Source: Deroplatys truncata (lineage: Eukaryota; Arthropoda; Insecta; Mantodea; Mantidae). Taken from it: a stretch of 64,000 nt of DNA. The stretch is from assembly GCA_030765065.1 (NCBI GenBank), contig CM060988.1:195236565-195300564 (forward strand), written 5' to 3'. This document shows positions 10,915 through 22,717 of this stretch, piece by piece (the first letter of the stretch is position 1; each line of letters begins with the position of its first letter). Position numbers and translations under genes: made by a program. The notes under the pieces are model-generated. The model was given only the letters and a program-made list of their open reading frames with translations. It had not been told where the DNA came from and did not search any database.

Positions 10915-11985
10915 ATTAGCCCAAAGTATTTTAACCTGCATACCATGGCAAAGCAGGCTGGAAATTTTAGAACACGAAACTATGGCACGGCGGTGAGAGC
11001 TTACATATATATTTAATTAGCCTTATTGTAGCTTCAAACAACTTAAGGAGCACTTCATTCAGATCACTCAGTTTGTAGCCTTTTAATTTTGATCCATTCT
11101 GTCAAATGCAGCAATAATTTTACTCTTGCTTTTCTAAATTGTTTGTACTGTAGAATTTACTATGCCAAATTGTGACACAGGTCAACTTTTTAAATTCCAT
11201 TCTCGATTTCTGAATCACTATTTTTCCAAAGTTAAAACTTTTCTTTAACTGGCTATGCTGCACTAAAATGAAAAATTCCTATGGAAACTGACTTCAGGTG
11301 TTGTTAAAGAGAGATTTAATGATGATTTTGGTCAAAAAGTTGTTTACATTTTTTTGTAATATATCCCATTTTCTCTGAACTATAGCTGATAGAAAGATGT
11401 AATTTTAAACACATGTTGACAACATAACATCACTGAAACTGAACCACAGGAACCACTTACAATACATTATTTTGTATTAAAAAGGAATTTTTAGAATTAA
11501 AATTATTTTGAAAAATCATACCACTTTTTCTGATAGGCATTCCTCCATAAACATGGTTCAATTTACTTACAAATATTTTAACTTTATCGTATAAAAATTT
11601 CAAAATGGTATCTTCAGTAGTTTCCAAGAAGATCTTTAAATAAGCTAATTTAATATTGACAATATAGGGCATTTAATATCTCCTTAATACGTTCTGTAGT
11701 TATTACCACCGGTATGAATGTGCAAGGGATAATACTAGCAAGGGAATGGTAAAGAATTTGTGGGTTGCCAGATTTCAACAACAGATTTCCTTAAAATACA
11801 TTGGTTCTTGGAAAAACTTATTACAAACTGAGGCTGAAAGTGATGTTATATGCAATGTAGATGTTTGTCGTATCGAGCAAGGCTGAAAAATGGATTCCTT
11901 ATGAGACATACGTCCATACCACAGAAAATATGAGTCATAGCTGAGGTTTTGCTGAAACCAATGTTGTTATAACAAAGTTCAACTA

Positions 11986-13243
11986 TAAATGCTTAAAATA
12001 TTCACAAACAGTTTTTGTGGTTTTCATGGACACATGCAAAGATCTGCAACCCACTGAAAGAGAAAGATATCTTTTCTGTTGTATTATGAAGAGTTTCATT
12101 TAGTTGACATTTGTAGAATTTGCATCCTTATGCACATTCTTTTATAAGCTCTGCAATGTTAGTGTATTACTTATGCTATTAAATGTTGTATTTTTTTAAA
12201 TCTCTAGGTGCTAATTTGAGAAGTTGCTGCTAGACTCTGATTCACAATGTACTAAAAATGACTTTCTTGCTTTAAAACTCTCTAAGAGATACACAAAGGT
12301 TTACATGTTTGCCATTTTCCCTCCTCTTAAACAAGTGATGTTGTTTATTGTTTAAATCAAGGATATTACAGAACATTGTGAATCAGAGTGCCTATTGAAC
12401 TCCATTGTTGTAATTCAGAGAGATATAAATATCAAGTTGATGGCATTCCAATAAAATATTGGCTATGTTTTATCAAGATTTTTACTATCCTGTACTTATT
12501 TTATATTATTAACTCAGGTTATTTTGTTGAGTGTAAATAGGAGGTTTAAAATAGCTTATAGTTGCTTATATTTTATTTTCCCAGGGTTCCCACAACACTA
12601 TACAGAAAATAGAAATAAAGATTTTTGCAATAAAACTCTGTAAACTAAAAATGAAAATATAAGCCTCTGAAATCACAAAATCTAAAACAACTACCCACTA
12701 GTGTCCATAAGAGCTTAAAGCCATATGACTGAAATGTGAGAGCCCTTCCATAAAAGTTTGCCATCAGTGGTACCACTGTCGGGTATATTTTAAAATGAAG
12801 CAAAAACTTTGGAATCTAAATTCTGTCTTTGCTTGAAATAAAATGGGAACCCTACATTTCGGCAGCCAACTGTTGTGTATATTAAAACTTAGACTGTTGT
12901 TCCTCAAGTAAGAGCATGTACTTACAAGAAAACATTTACTTTAATATAAACATATTTATACATAAGGAGTAAACCGTTCTGGGGCTTTTAATAAATGTGT
13001 ATTGCACTTACAGCTTGATGGTGTTTTAATTGTAACCTTGTACTGAAGATATTTTTGGTATGGATAATAGGAAAACAAAGATTTTAGAAAGAGCGCTTTG
13101 GGAGAACACCAGTTTGGTATTTATTTACTACATGCCTTAGATATCTTGAACTGAAGGTAAAATGTATTTATTTTGCATATGGAAGTTTTGGACTGTCAGT
13201 TTATTTGTGTACTTTTTATTTTGTAACAAAACTTGATGTTCCT
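11986..13243. other. unique AT-rich sequence
   Basis: No gene or repeat was recognised. Several AATAAA-like words occur. It may be the distal part of a long 3' UTR. Confidence 0.35.
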
Positions 13244-13249
13244 AATAAA
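13244..13249 (+). promoter_or_regulatory. candidate poly(A) signal
   Basis: AATAAA followed within 10 bases by a GT-rich TGTTGTC element, a normal 3'-end context. It could close a transcript from the exon at 4,957-5,234. Confidence 0.4.
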
Positions 13250-13509
13250 GTGTTGTCACTAATATAATTATTTACTTAGTGTTTATATTATGTAACCAGC
13301 AGAATCTGCAGATTTCCTGGAGTAAAGTGCCTCTTCCTCTATTTCCAGAAAAAAATTAAATACATTGAAACCTGCATAAAGCAATCACCAGCCATCTGTA
13401 CGAAAAACAGCTGTTAATACAGGTGACTAGTAAATTGAGGTTATGAAATATTCTAAATCAGGGAAGAGGTCTGGTTCATTGCATGATTTACTACAGCAGA
13501 ACCTATGAT

Positions 13510-14296
13510 ATAAAGGGTAGTTAAATTATATTCAAACCCACTCGTGGCCTCTCTCTACTGCGCGAGACAGCCGGTAGAGGCGGACTAAAATCCTTACCTT
13601 ATAATAGATGCTGGAAATGTTAACCTTCTGCTCTCAAACAGGCAGCATATCTCGTGAAATATTCTCGCTCACTCTCCGAAGCTCAGCAGCAGGAATTCTT
13701 GTGATTTCTTGCACAATGTTTTCTCTAAGTTCCTGTAGTGTGCAAGGATTGGAACGATACACTTCGTCTTTTAAAGAACCCCATAAATAAAAATCACAAC
13801 TCATTAGGTCAGGAGAACGAGGGGGCCACAAATCAGCTCTAATTATTCTGTCATCAAACAGCTCTCTTATTGCATGTAATGATTCGGCAGCCATATGTGC
13901 TGTTGCAGAATCTTGCTGGAATCAACCATACGATTTCGCTTCTTCTGTCAAGCGATTGCAAAATGACCTCAGAATATTGCTGTGCATTTATTGTTTCATT
14001 AAAGAATATGGGCCCTATTATTCTTCTAGCACTTATCGTACACCACACTCCAATTTTCTGATCATAATGAGGTGTTTCATCACAAGAATTCCTGCTGCTG
14101 AGCTTCGGAGAGTGAGTGAGAATATTTACACGAGATATGCTGCCTGTTTGAGAGCAGAAGGTCAACATTTTCAGCATCTATTATAAGGTAAGGATTTTAG
14201 TCCGTCTCTGCCAGCATAATTTCCCTGGCGACTGCTGGCTGTCTTGTGCAGTAGAGACAGGCCGCAAGTGGGTTCGAATGTAATTAAACTACCTAT
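13510..14296. mobile_element. palindromic IS630-type derivative with ~190-bp inverted arms
   Basis: 13,510-13,700 and 14,080-14,296 are inverted copies: ACTAAAATCCTTACCTTATA pairs with TATAAGGTAAGGATTTTAGT, and the arms extend outward to TATA-flanked ends. Each arm carries the 3' end of the same transposase ORF, so the C-terminus of the enzyme is encoded twice, facing inward from both ends. The body between is an internally deleted transposase. Confidence 0.8.
13634..13894 (-). pseudogene. IS630-type transposase C-terminus
   Basis: The frame carries LWPPRSPDLMSCDFYLWG, the third catalytic acidic block with its usual YLWG context, then a helical tail ending ENISRDMLPV. An upstream piece in another frame (13,854-14,177) holds IGPIFFNETINAQQYSEVIL, the strand before the second Asp, but the FxQDxAPxH block itself is disrupted. 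The tail is duplicated in inverted form at 14,080-14,186. Confidence 0.75.
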
Positions 14297-14299
14297 ATT

Positions 14300-14919
14300 A
14301 TTAAAAGACATACATGTTCACTGCATAATTAGTTATTATTTAACTTATAAATTATCATAAACCATTTACTTAGTAATGTATACGAACATAGACATAAGCA
14401 GTAGAGCATTTTTTACTTATTTTCTTCTAATATTAGAAGTTGCCTTGCGACAAAAAATAATGGAACAAACACAATATACAGAATAAAAAAAAACAACTGA
14501 ATCTGTCTAGAAGTTTAACATTATACATTGTAACAATAACCAAAAACACAAGTGTCGGCATGTTTGTTGTTCGATACCTCAGCGAAAGCCGACCTAATGT
14601 GTCCCCAAACCTCTGTCCAGTGCTTGCATGTTTGCAAATCCGTAATAAACTGCTCTTTATCTCACGCTGCCCAAAAGACCTACTGTGTGACAGTCTCAGG
14701 GGTGAACAAAGCACTGTACTGTATTCATACTGGTTGTGAGTGTGACCGGCCAGCCGTAAAATTCAGGTCATTTTGCGAAATTTGTGGGTCCACTAGCCAC
14801 AGTGTGAGGTGGTCATTAAAGGGAGGGAATATTAACACAACCTTTATGGGCAAATTAATCAGTTCCAAAGGAGAAATGACTGTTTATTGTAAGTAAAAAT
14901 GGCTGTTCAGGCAGGTTGA
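14300..14919. other. unassigned
   Basis: An open + frame of 114 codons (14,552-14,896) is somewhat Cys-rich (CECDRPAVKFRSFCEICG), but no spacing fits a known zinc domain and no family was recognised. Confidence 0.35.
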
Positions 14920-15985
14920 ATGCATTGTGAAGAGATATTAATAACTGCAAATGTAAAAAAACTTAATATTTTACAAAACCAAATTCTTCTTATAATAACT
15001 GGAGCTGTTAAAACTACCCTAGAAGTTGCTCTACAAATTTTAATAATTAACTCAAGACTTATTCTTGACATTGAAAAAGCAGCTATCATATTTTTCAGCC
15101 CTCATATGAGGTCGCTGGGGTGTATAGCTTCCACGCTCTGCCAAGTTGAGGGTTGCGGGTTCAAGTCCCGCCATGGGCATGGGTGTTTATGTGTGTGTGT
15201 GTTGTATGTATAATTGCAGTAAAGTAAACAGTAAAACACAGTAATCATAAACTGGGGAACTTTAAAAAAAAATCATACAATAAGAAAAATTAATCAGATT
15301 ACCCTATAGCAAATGGGGCAAAAAGACCAAATAATGGTGGTACTGGTGCAGTATGCCTACCCTTTTTTTTCATAGAAGATTATGTTCAAATTCTAAAAAG
15401 TTTGATAGTGAAATTTTAGCAATTCTTCTCAGCTTACTAAATCTATATCAAATAGATTTAAAAAAATGTAATATAATCTGACTAAAGCGGCTATAATATT
15501 CATAGCATCCAATACAATAGCCAAAAGCCTAAATGTCCTAGAATTCCAAAAAATTATAAAACAATTAATTTAAATAAAACGGTAGTACTTAAACGGATAC
15601 CAACACACTGGAATACAAGGTAATGAAACAGCTGATTTTTGGGCCAAGAAAGACAGTAAAATGACATCAAAATCATCTGGTCCACTGTTTTATCACCCTT
15701 ATCAAAATGATAGTTACATCAACGTACAATACCAAAATTAAAAAAAAAAAAAAAACAATGGGAAAATTACATAACAGCACGGCTAGAATTAGGTACTACA
15801 CTACTAAGAAAATCCTCTGTAGCAGTTTTTAGATTTTAACAGGCCATAGTTGCCTCAACAAACACCTACAGGATTGGAATAGCAGAATCTCTTGCATGCC
15901 CTTACTGTGAACTTGAAGATATGGAGAGAAACTGCCCAGCTTTCATTCAACATACCAGCCTCTCATCAAAATAATAGAGTGTAAG
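14920..15985 (+). pseudogene. LINE RT-RNase H region with terminal zinc motif, split by a SINE
   Basis: The first part (14,920-15,100) reads LQNQILLIITGAVKTTLEVA, the linker between RT and RNase H in RNase H-bearing LINEs. After a SINE insertion, 15,480-15,660 gives AAIIFIASNTIAKSLN-like and HTGIQGNETADFWAKK, the RNase H region with its conserved GNExAD. Then 15,860-15,960 gives RIGIAESLACPYCELEDMER, the CPxC zinc segment typical of these proteins. RNase H removes RNA from the hybrid during retrotransposition. Many frameshifts and stops are present and the RT core is absent. Confidence 0.75.
15107..15235 (+). mobile_element. tRNA-derived SINE inserted in a LINE
   Basis: GGGTTCAAGTCCCGCC is a good pol III B box and an A-box-like GTGTATAGCTTCCACGC lies ~35 bases upstream. 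The 3' part has a TG microsatellite. There is no tRNA cloverleaf beyond the promoter. Confidence 0.65.
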
Positions 15986-16039
15986 TGAGTGAATGGCTTC
16001 ATTGCCAACTGTACAACATTAGATACAGTCAATTATATT

Positions 16040-17217
16040 TCCAGACTCATAAATAAATTTACTATTTTTGATCTATGTAAATGACCTATCATTTTATATA
16101 AAGGATATTGCAAGTATCATTCTGTTTCCTGATGACATGAGTGTTCTGGTGACTAGTAAAAACTTGAATGAGTGTGTAATTAAATTGAATTATGTTTTGA
16201 ACTGTATGTCACACTGGTTTAAAGCAACAAATTATCTGTAAATCTAGACAAAACAAAAGTTGTTAAATTTATAACCCATCGATCACCATACACTCCAATA
16301 GAAATCGGGATTAATGACATGTTACTAGAACAAATAGACAACATTAAATTCCTGGGCCTCCAAGTAGACAGATATTTAGATTGGAAAGTTCACATTACAT
16401 ATATCTTACCCAATCTCAGTTCTGCCTGTTATGCTATCCGAGCTCTGGTAGATGTCAGTTCTATAGATACGCTTGAATTAGTATACCATGCATATTTCAA
16501 CTCAATCATTGAATATGGAATATTATTTTGGGGAAACTCGGTAGAAAGTAAACGAATATACCTCATGCAATAGAAGGTTATAAGAATCATTTCCAGCACC
16601 CAAAGCAGACACTCTTTAAAACATCTGTTAAAGAGTACCTATGCTCAAAAGCATATTATTCTGTACAAGATTATCTGAATGACAAATTATCCTAATGATA
16701 ATACATATATGGCTCTCTAAGTAATATTAGTAAATATTAATAACAATTGCCTGTTCTAGAATTAATGAAGCTGGTTAAATGTATGTATATTAAGAACTAG
16801 CAGTAAATGCTATGCATTACAAATCAAATAGAACAAAATGATGAGACGAACAAAGGTACAAGCCTAGTGAAAGTTAAAATAACTGTTCATGTCTATAAAT
16901 ATAATGTTAACCTTATAACGGTAGGGAGGTATTCGATTTTGTACAAAATTACACCTGATTTGTTTTATTTTGTATGTATGTCTTTATTTTATTTTAAATG
17001 TTCTCTATTCTATGTAATATTTATGTATATATGTAACTATATTGTACATTTCCTTGACACGCATATAGTATGTCTCTATTTTATTTCAAATGTTCTATAT
17101 TCTGTGTAATATCTATGTTTATATGTAATTTTTGTGCATTTCCTTGACATGTTCTATATTCTCAAGCCTTTATGGCTGCTAGTGAACTCACAGAATGCAA
17201 TCCAATCTAATCTAATC
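16040..17217 (+). pseudogene. CR1/Jockey-type LINE, RT C-terminal half and 3' end
   Basis: At about 16,120 the frame reads FPDDMSVLVTSKNLNE, a mutated form of the RT catalytic FADD box. It continues with LSVNLDKTKVVKF and then an open stretch 16,319-16,573 with NIKFLGLQVDRYLDWKVHI and IIEYGILFWGNS, both standard RT thumb words. The element ends at 17,217 in a short ATCTA tandem repeat, a typical tail for this class. The copy is 5'-truncated within the RT, with a frame break at the palm and a TAG after 16,570. Confidence 0.8.
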
Positions 17218-17489
17218 TAAAGCTACTTTCTGTAGGTTACATAGGATACTAACAATAAGCTCTCAGGATGTCAACGAGGTAAGTGTAGGGCTACTGTCAA
17301 AGCTTTTGATGATCCACTCTGTCACCATCTTCAGTGAAACCAAGTAGGAGGCTGACTTGTTTGGAATGCAAACGCAGTGTGTATGTTTGACGGCAAAAGT
17401 GTAAGAAAATCAGCAACGGGAAATAAACCATATGGAAAGGCAACAGTGGGTTTCTTCTTTAACTCCTTGACATAGGTTCAAGCTCACAT
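17218..17489. other. unassigned
   Basis: No gene or repeat partner was recognised. Confidence 0.35.
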
Positions 17490-18056
17490 ATATAGGGTGT
17501 GATACAGTTTCATGTTCCTCATCTGCTACAACACAATAAATGTTACATTAGGAAGGAGCAGCACCTTATAAAGCCTAATGCAGTTCAACACACTGTTCCC
17601 ATTGCCTTGTGGTTGTATGGAACACACACCATAAGATTTGTGAGGTCATTACCAAGCATGCCACTCTTATTTACTGTTTCACTTAATGCACATCTGGCAT
17701 GCTGGTAGCATAAACTCTGCTCTTGATGAAACCACAATGTAAAAAAGCTGACAGGAGTGACGTCAGGGGAACAGGGAGCCCATATGCAATTCACCAGTTA
17801 CAAAATGTTTCATTCAGGCAGCCCTGCACAATGTTTATTAAAGGGATGGTGGTGCCCCATCTTGATAAATGACAGAGACAAGGATACCTTGCTGCCGTAC
17901 ATGTGACTCCAGAAACAACCACAGCATATCAGGTAATTGTCTTGTGTTGATAATGAAGGTGGACATATTGTACTGCATTAGGCTTTATATGGTCCTATGT
18001 TTATTGTGTTGTGTTGTAGCAGACCAGCAACATGAAAATGTATTGTGACCTGTATA
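17490..18056. mobile_element. palindromic IS630-type derivative, ~90-bp arms
   Basis: The left arm (17,490-17,582, ending TATAAAGCCTAATGCAG) is repeated in inverted form at 17,971-18,056 (starting CTGCATTAGGCTTTATA), and both outer ends are TATA-like. The body has a decayed minus-strand transposase fragment (17,794-17,585, with APCSPDVTPVSFF, the third-acid context). Same architecture as 13,510-14,296. Confidence 0.7.
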
Positions 18057-18134
18057 TTTTTTTGTGTATTACATTCACATTACTTTTTCCACCCATTCTT
18101 CTACAAACTATTCATACAAAAGCCTATTCCTCTA

Positions 18135-19378
18135 TGAGGGCGGATTGATGTCTATGACTTTGACAAGAGATAGCATTCTAATCCCAGGTTTCTTGTTTGC
18201 ACCCAAGTCTTACATCTGTTCTGGGTATAATCGCAGAAATTCGTCATTTGTTTCTTAGAACATTATTGAGAGCGTCCAAAATAAGCAGATGTGTGTTGCT
18301 TCATAGAAAATGGAGAAAAGTGAATTTCATGTTGTGATAAAGCACTACTTTTTGGTAGTAAGACGGTAAAGTAAACGGAAGGAAAGCTGAACAAATATTA
18401 TGGGGACTCTGCTCCATCACATGGCGTGGTTCACAGAATTTCGATGTGGCCGTGCGCACAGGGCGTCCGGTTGAGGTAACAACAGAAGAAATGGTGAACA
18501 AAGTTCACAATATTGTGTTGGAAGACCGCCGAGTGAAAATCCGTGAGATAGCCAAGATCGTAAATATCTTGAGTGAGCGGATGTATAACATTCTGCACGA
18601 GTTTTTGGGTATGTCATCAAGATGGGTGCCGCGACTGCCCACAGTTGAGAACAAGCGGAGTCGTGTGACGATTTCATAGGGATGTTTGAACATGTTCCAG
18701 CGCAACCCAAATGAGTTTTTGCGGCGTTTTATCACGGTTGATGAAACTTGGATCCATTACTATCAACCTGAAACCAAACAACAATCAAAGCAGTGGATTT
18801 CCTTCGGCGAATCTGCTCCAAAGAAAGCGAAAACCATTCCGTCGGCAGGAAAAACCATGGCAGCTGTCTTTTGTGATTCACAAGGGGTGATAGACATCTA
18901 CCACCTGGAAAAGGGTGAAACGATCACAGGTTCATATTATGGCGCAATGCTGGATCAGTTTCACAAGGAATTGTTAAAGAAACGACCCCATCTGGTGAAC
19001 CAAAAAGCTCTCTTTCACCAGGATAATGCACCCGCACACAAGTCAGCCATTCCATTGCAAAATTTGTGGAATTGGGCTACGAACTGCTATACCCACCATA
19101 TTCTCCAGATTTGGCTTCGAGCAATTTCTTCGCCTTCACAAACCTGAAAAATTGGCTCGCTGGGAAGAAATTCATGTCCAGTGAACACATCGTGGCAGAG
19201 ACAACGTCATATTTTGCAGACTTCGAAAAAACATAGTTTTTGAAAGGATTAAAAAATTGGAGAAACGTTGGACAATGTGTATTGAATTGAAAGGAGATTA
19301 TCTTGGGATATAAATTTATTTTTTTGGAAAAGATTGTTATTTTCTTTAAAAAGTCGCTGACTTATCAATCCGCCCTCG
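18135..19378 (+). mobile_element. mariner element, near full length (1.24 kb)
   Basis: The termini TGAGGGCGGATTGAT and ATCAATCCGCCCTCG are inverted repeats, flanked by a TA duplication at 18,133-18,134 and 19,379-19,380. Length and TIR (close to YGAGGGYGG) fit animal mariners. The TA target lies inside an older copy of the 0.85-kb repeat, so the host sequence on both sides joins precisely. Confidence 0.92.
18310..19313 (+). pseudogene. mariner transposase (DD34D type), inactivated
   Basis: It starts MEKSEFHVVIKHYFL at an ATG (18,310-18,312), the standard mariner N-terminus, and ends LKGDYLGI plus TAA (19,311-19,313). Between are the HTH region (18,446-18,676), the first Asp in ITVDETWIHYY (about 18,735), the second in FHQDNAPAHKS (about 19,020) and the third-acid region YSPDLASSNFFAF (about 19,110-19,140). 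Length matches the family norm of ~345 residues. A frameshift near 18,355, a TAG at 18,677-18,679 and a frameshift near 19,080 break it. It would have catalysed cut-and-paste at TA sites. Confidence 0.9.
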
Positions 19379-20045
19379 TATCTGCTTCATGTTAATCGAG
19401 ATAAACATTTGCAGAAATGGTTTTATTCTATATTTGTTTGTACATAAAAAGAGATTAGGTGAATACAGGTTTAAGCGAGTCAAATATTTTAAGAGTGGGA
19501 AGTATTTGAAAATTCAAACGAATAATATCGGAAATATTTAACCCACAACAAATTTTATTTGGCATAAATTGTGCCCTTTAACAAGATCTACATTTTTTGT
19601 TTAGTAAGATTTTGTCTATTTCTTATGGTCCATAATTTATGTAAAACTGGTTCAGAATGAAGAGGAATTCACAGTCTATTTCCAGAAAATTCAAGATATA
19701 CCTACATTTTATTGTCAGAAAATATCTTAAAGATATGGTATTTCAATCAAAATCGTTAAGAGCCATTTTTGAAAAATTTAAAGGGTTCCATGTAAAGGGT
19801 AGTTTTTGGTGGGGGATTTTGTTGAGAATTTTATGTTACGTCTTTGGAAGAGGTATATAAGTTCAGTATCTTTCAGTTAACCTTTTGTTTTTGAGTTAGC
19901 GATGCTGTTTACAGATGCACATATACATTGACCTTTTTGTGCTTAGGGGGCCTCAAAACATATATTTCCGCTGAAATCTCAATTTTAAGTTTTATGGTGA
20001 ATATAATACTTCCTCTAATTACTGTACTTAGTGCAGAAAGTAAAA

Positions 20046-20496
20046 AGGCAACCCTACTGAGCACAAATCCGAAGTTTAAATTTCCTAATCCCTGTTATTT
20101 CATCGAGTTCCATCAAAATTCACCACATAATTACCACCTCAGTATGGAAGTATGTGTTATAATATATATGGTAAAGGAAAAGTTTGTTTGTTTGTTTGTT
20201 TGTTCATTTGGTCCCACTGTGAGCAACGCTCAGGGACATTGAACCCGTCATACAATTATGAAATATGCAGCATAACTAATAAACATACCCAACACCAAGA
20301 ACATTTCTCCCTCTCCACACCATGCATTATTTAAGGATTAAAAATTTGCAAACCATCACCATTCTTCTTCTTTTTTTCCCCAAGAGTGAACATCTCAACA
20401 TGCATTACAGTAGGACAATAACAAATAAGTGTAAGTCACCATCATGTCATCTGCCATATGTATTGAAATTTATATGTTGCAAAACATATTAAAAAA
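20046..20496. other. unassigned, with a short TTTG microsatellite
   Basis: A (GTTT)n run lies at about 20,180-20,203. Nothing else was recognised. Confidence 0.4.
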
Positions 20497-22527
20497 TCTG
20501 ATGTGTTACACTCACATGACTTTCTCTACTCTTGTACAAATTATTTTTACAAACGCTTACTCTCCATATGCTTCATGTTAATCGAGATGTTAATCTTATT
20601 GCTAATTTTCTTGTAGATGCAAGGGGGATTGGTAGGCTTTAAGCGATAGTCACATATTTTAAGCGCTGGTTGCTATGTGGCGCATTCCATTCTCTTTGTA
20701 TGTCCAGGACATAAAAAAATGAATAACGAATTCCCATTTAAGAAAAAATATTGGAAAATTTAAGGGAATAACAAGCAATATCTCGAAAACTGTTCACTCA
20801 ACAACAAAAATGTATATGACATAAATTGTGTATTTTAACGCGATCTACATTTGTTTTGTGTAGTAAAATTTTATCTATCTCTTATGGTTTACCAGTTATG
20901 CAAAAGTCGTTCACAATGAAGAATACTTTTGGAGACATTCCCAGAAAATTCGAGATATACATTTCATTTGTCATGAAAATATCTTAAACATATGATATTT
21001 TAATCAAAATCGTTAGAGCCATTTTTGAGAAATTAAAATTTTCGAAAAATGTTCGATGTAAAGAGTAATCTGGGGTGGGGGGATTTTCTTGAAAACCTTC
21101 GTGTCGCATCTCTGGAAGATACTGAACCTAAATACCAACTTTGGTGTTTATCCGACTGTTCGTTTCAGAGTTATGCTGTTCACAGACACACACGGACATG
21201 TTTCCAAAAATGCTATTTTTGGATTCAGGGGGTCTCAAAACATGTATTTCCGGTGAAATCTCAGTATCGAATTTTTGGGTGGAATACAATACTTCCCCTA
21301 CTTACTATACGTAGTAGAGAAAGTAAAAATGAATAACGAATTCCCATTTGGGAAAAAGTATTGGAAAATTTCAGGAAATAACAAGCAATATCTCGAAAAT
21401 GGTTCACTCAACAAAAATGTATATGACATAAATAGTGTATTTTAACGCAATCTACATTTTTTGTGTAGTAAAATTTTGTGTATCTCTTACCAGTTATGCA
21501 AAAGTCGTTCACAATGAAGAATACTTTTGGAGACATTCCCAGAAAATTCGAGATATACATTTCATTTGTCATGAAAATATCTTAAACATATGATATTTTA
21601 ATCAAAATCGTTAGAGCCATTTTTGAGAAAATTAAAATTTTCGAAAAATGTTCCATGTAAAGAGTAATCTGGGGTGGGGGGATTTTCTTGAAAACCTTCG
21701 TGTCGCATCTCTGGAAGATACTGAACCTAAATACCAACTTTGGTGTTTATCCGACTGTTCGTTTCAGAGTTATGCTGTTCACAGACACACAAGGACATGT
21801 TTCCAAAAATGCTATTTTTGGATTCAGGGGGTCTCAAAACATGTATTTCCGGTGAAATCTCGGTATCGAATTTTTGGGTGGAATACAATACTTCCCCTAC
21901 TTACTATACGTAGTAGAGAAAGTAAAAATGAATAACGAATTCCCATTTGGGAAAAAGTATTGGAAAATTTCAGGAAATAACAAGCAATATCTCGAAAATG
22001 GTTCACTCAACAAAAATGTATATGACATAAATAGTGTATTTTAACGCAATCTACATTTTTTGTGTAGTAAAATTTTGTGTATCTCTTACCAGTTATGCAA
22101 AAGTCGTTCACAATGAAGAATACTTTTGGAGACATTCCCAGAAAATTCGAGATATACATTTCATTTGTCATGAAAATATCTTAAACATATGATATTTTAA
22201 TCAAAATCGTTAGAGCCATTTTTGAGAAAATTAAAATTTTCGAAAAATGTTCCATGTAAAGAGTAATCTGGGGTGGAGGGATTTTCTTGAAAACCTTCGT
22301 GTCGCATCTCTGGAAGATACTGAATCTAAATACCAAGTTTGGTGTTTATCTGAATGTTCGTTTCTGAGTTATGCTGTTCACAGACACTCACACGGACATG
22401 TTTCCAAAAATGCTTTTTTTGGATTCAGGGGATCTCAAAACATATATTTTCGGTGAAATCTCAGTATCGAATTTTTGGGTGGAATACAATACTTCTCCTA
22501 CTTACTGTACGTAGTAGAGAAAGTAAA
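20497..22527 (+). repeat. 0.85-kb repeat: one full copy plus two tandem partial units of ~600 bp
   Basis: It starts TCTGATGTGTTACACTCACA at 20,497. Three successive 3' ends (GTAGTAGAGAAAGT) begin at 21,311, 21,910 and 22,511, spacing 599 and 601. Units two and three lack the first ~220 bases and begin at the same internal word, ATGAATAACGAATT, directly after the previous GTAAAA end. Units one and two are almost identical over their shared part. Confidence 0.9.
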
Positions 22528-22717
22528 AATTGTAATTGATTCTTAATTATAATTATTTACATATCTCACATTGGAAGAATTTTCTTCAGCAGTGCTTTAA
22601 CACATAGAATAGAAATATGGCCTGGTTTCAAACTAATTATGCTTTGAAATTTAAGTAGATCGAGATATCATTATGTTTTTAACCTCTTCAATGATTGGAT
22701 GTTCTATATAAAAAAAA
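22528..22717. other. spacer between two repeat arrays
   Basis: Unique AT-rich sequence ending in an A-run, the target of the next repeat copy. Confidence 0.5.

Larger units (their letters stand above)
10113..11012 (-). mobile_element. Penelope-like element, 5'-truncated, nested in the pogo-like element
   Basis: A minus-strand GIY-YIG endonuclease remnant is bounded by inverted copies of a terminal module (10,113-10,207 and 10,867-11,000), each with a hammerhead-like core. An imperfect 11-12-base direct repeat, TTAATAGCCTT and TTAATTAGCCTT, flanks it at 10,102-10,112 and 11,013-11,024. Penelope elements often carry inverted or tandem terminal modules. The reverse transcriptase domain is absent. 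Confidence 0.75.
9985..11985. mobile_element. pogo-like element, decayed
   Basis: The left end CAGTGGAAGTTGGTTATTAC pairs with the reverse complement of the right end (GTTATAACAAAGTTCAACTA), about 17 of 23 positions, and both ends are flanked by TA. The CAGTnGAA...GTTATnACGAC pattern is typical of pogo/Tc1-mariner superfamily termini. No transposase motif survives. A Penelope-like element lies inside it at 10,113-11,012. Confidence 0.6.
18058..20045 (+). mobile_element. diverged 0.85-kb repeat copy interrupted by a mariner
   Basis: 18,058-18,134 matches the 5' part of the repeat (TGTGTATTACATTCACATTA, then TTCTTCTACAAACTATT). The match resumes right after the mariner at 19,381 (TCTGCTTCATGTTAATCGAG) and ends near 20,045 in AGTGCAGAAAGTAAAAA. 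It is more diverged than the copies at 20,497-24,494, so it is older. Confidence 0.75.

Noticed and set aside
15107..15180. Possible tRNA gene
   Set aside because: A and B boxes are present but no acceptor stem or anticodon arm pairs; the TG-rich tail indicates a SINE.
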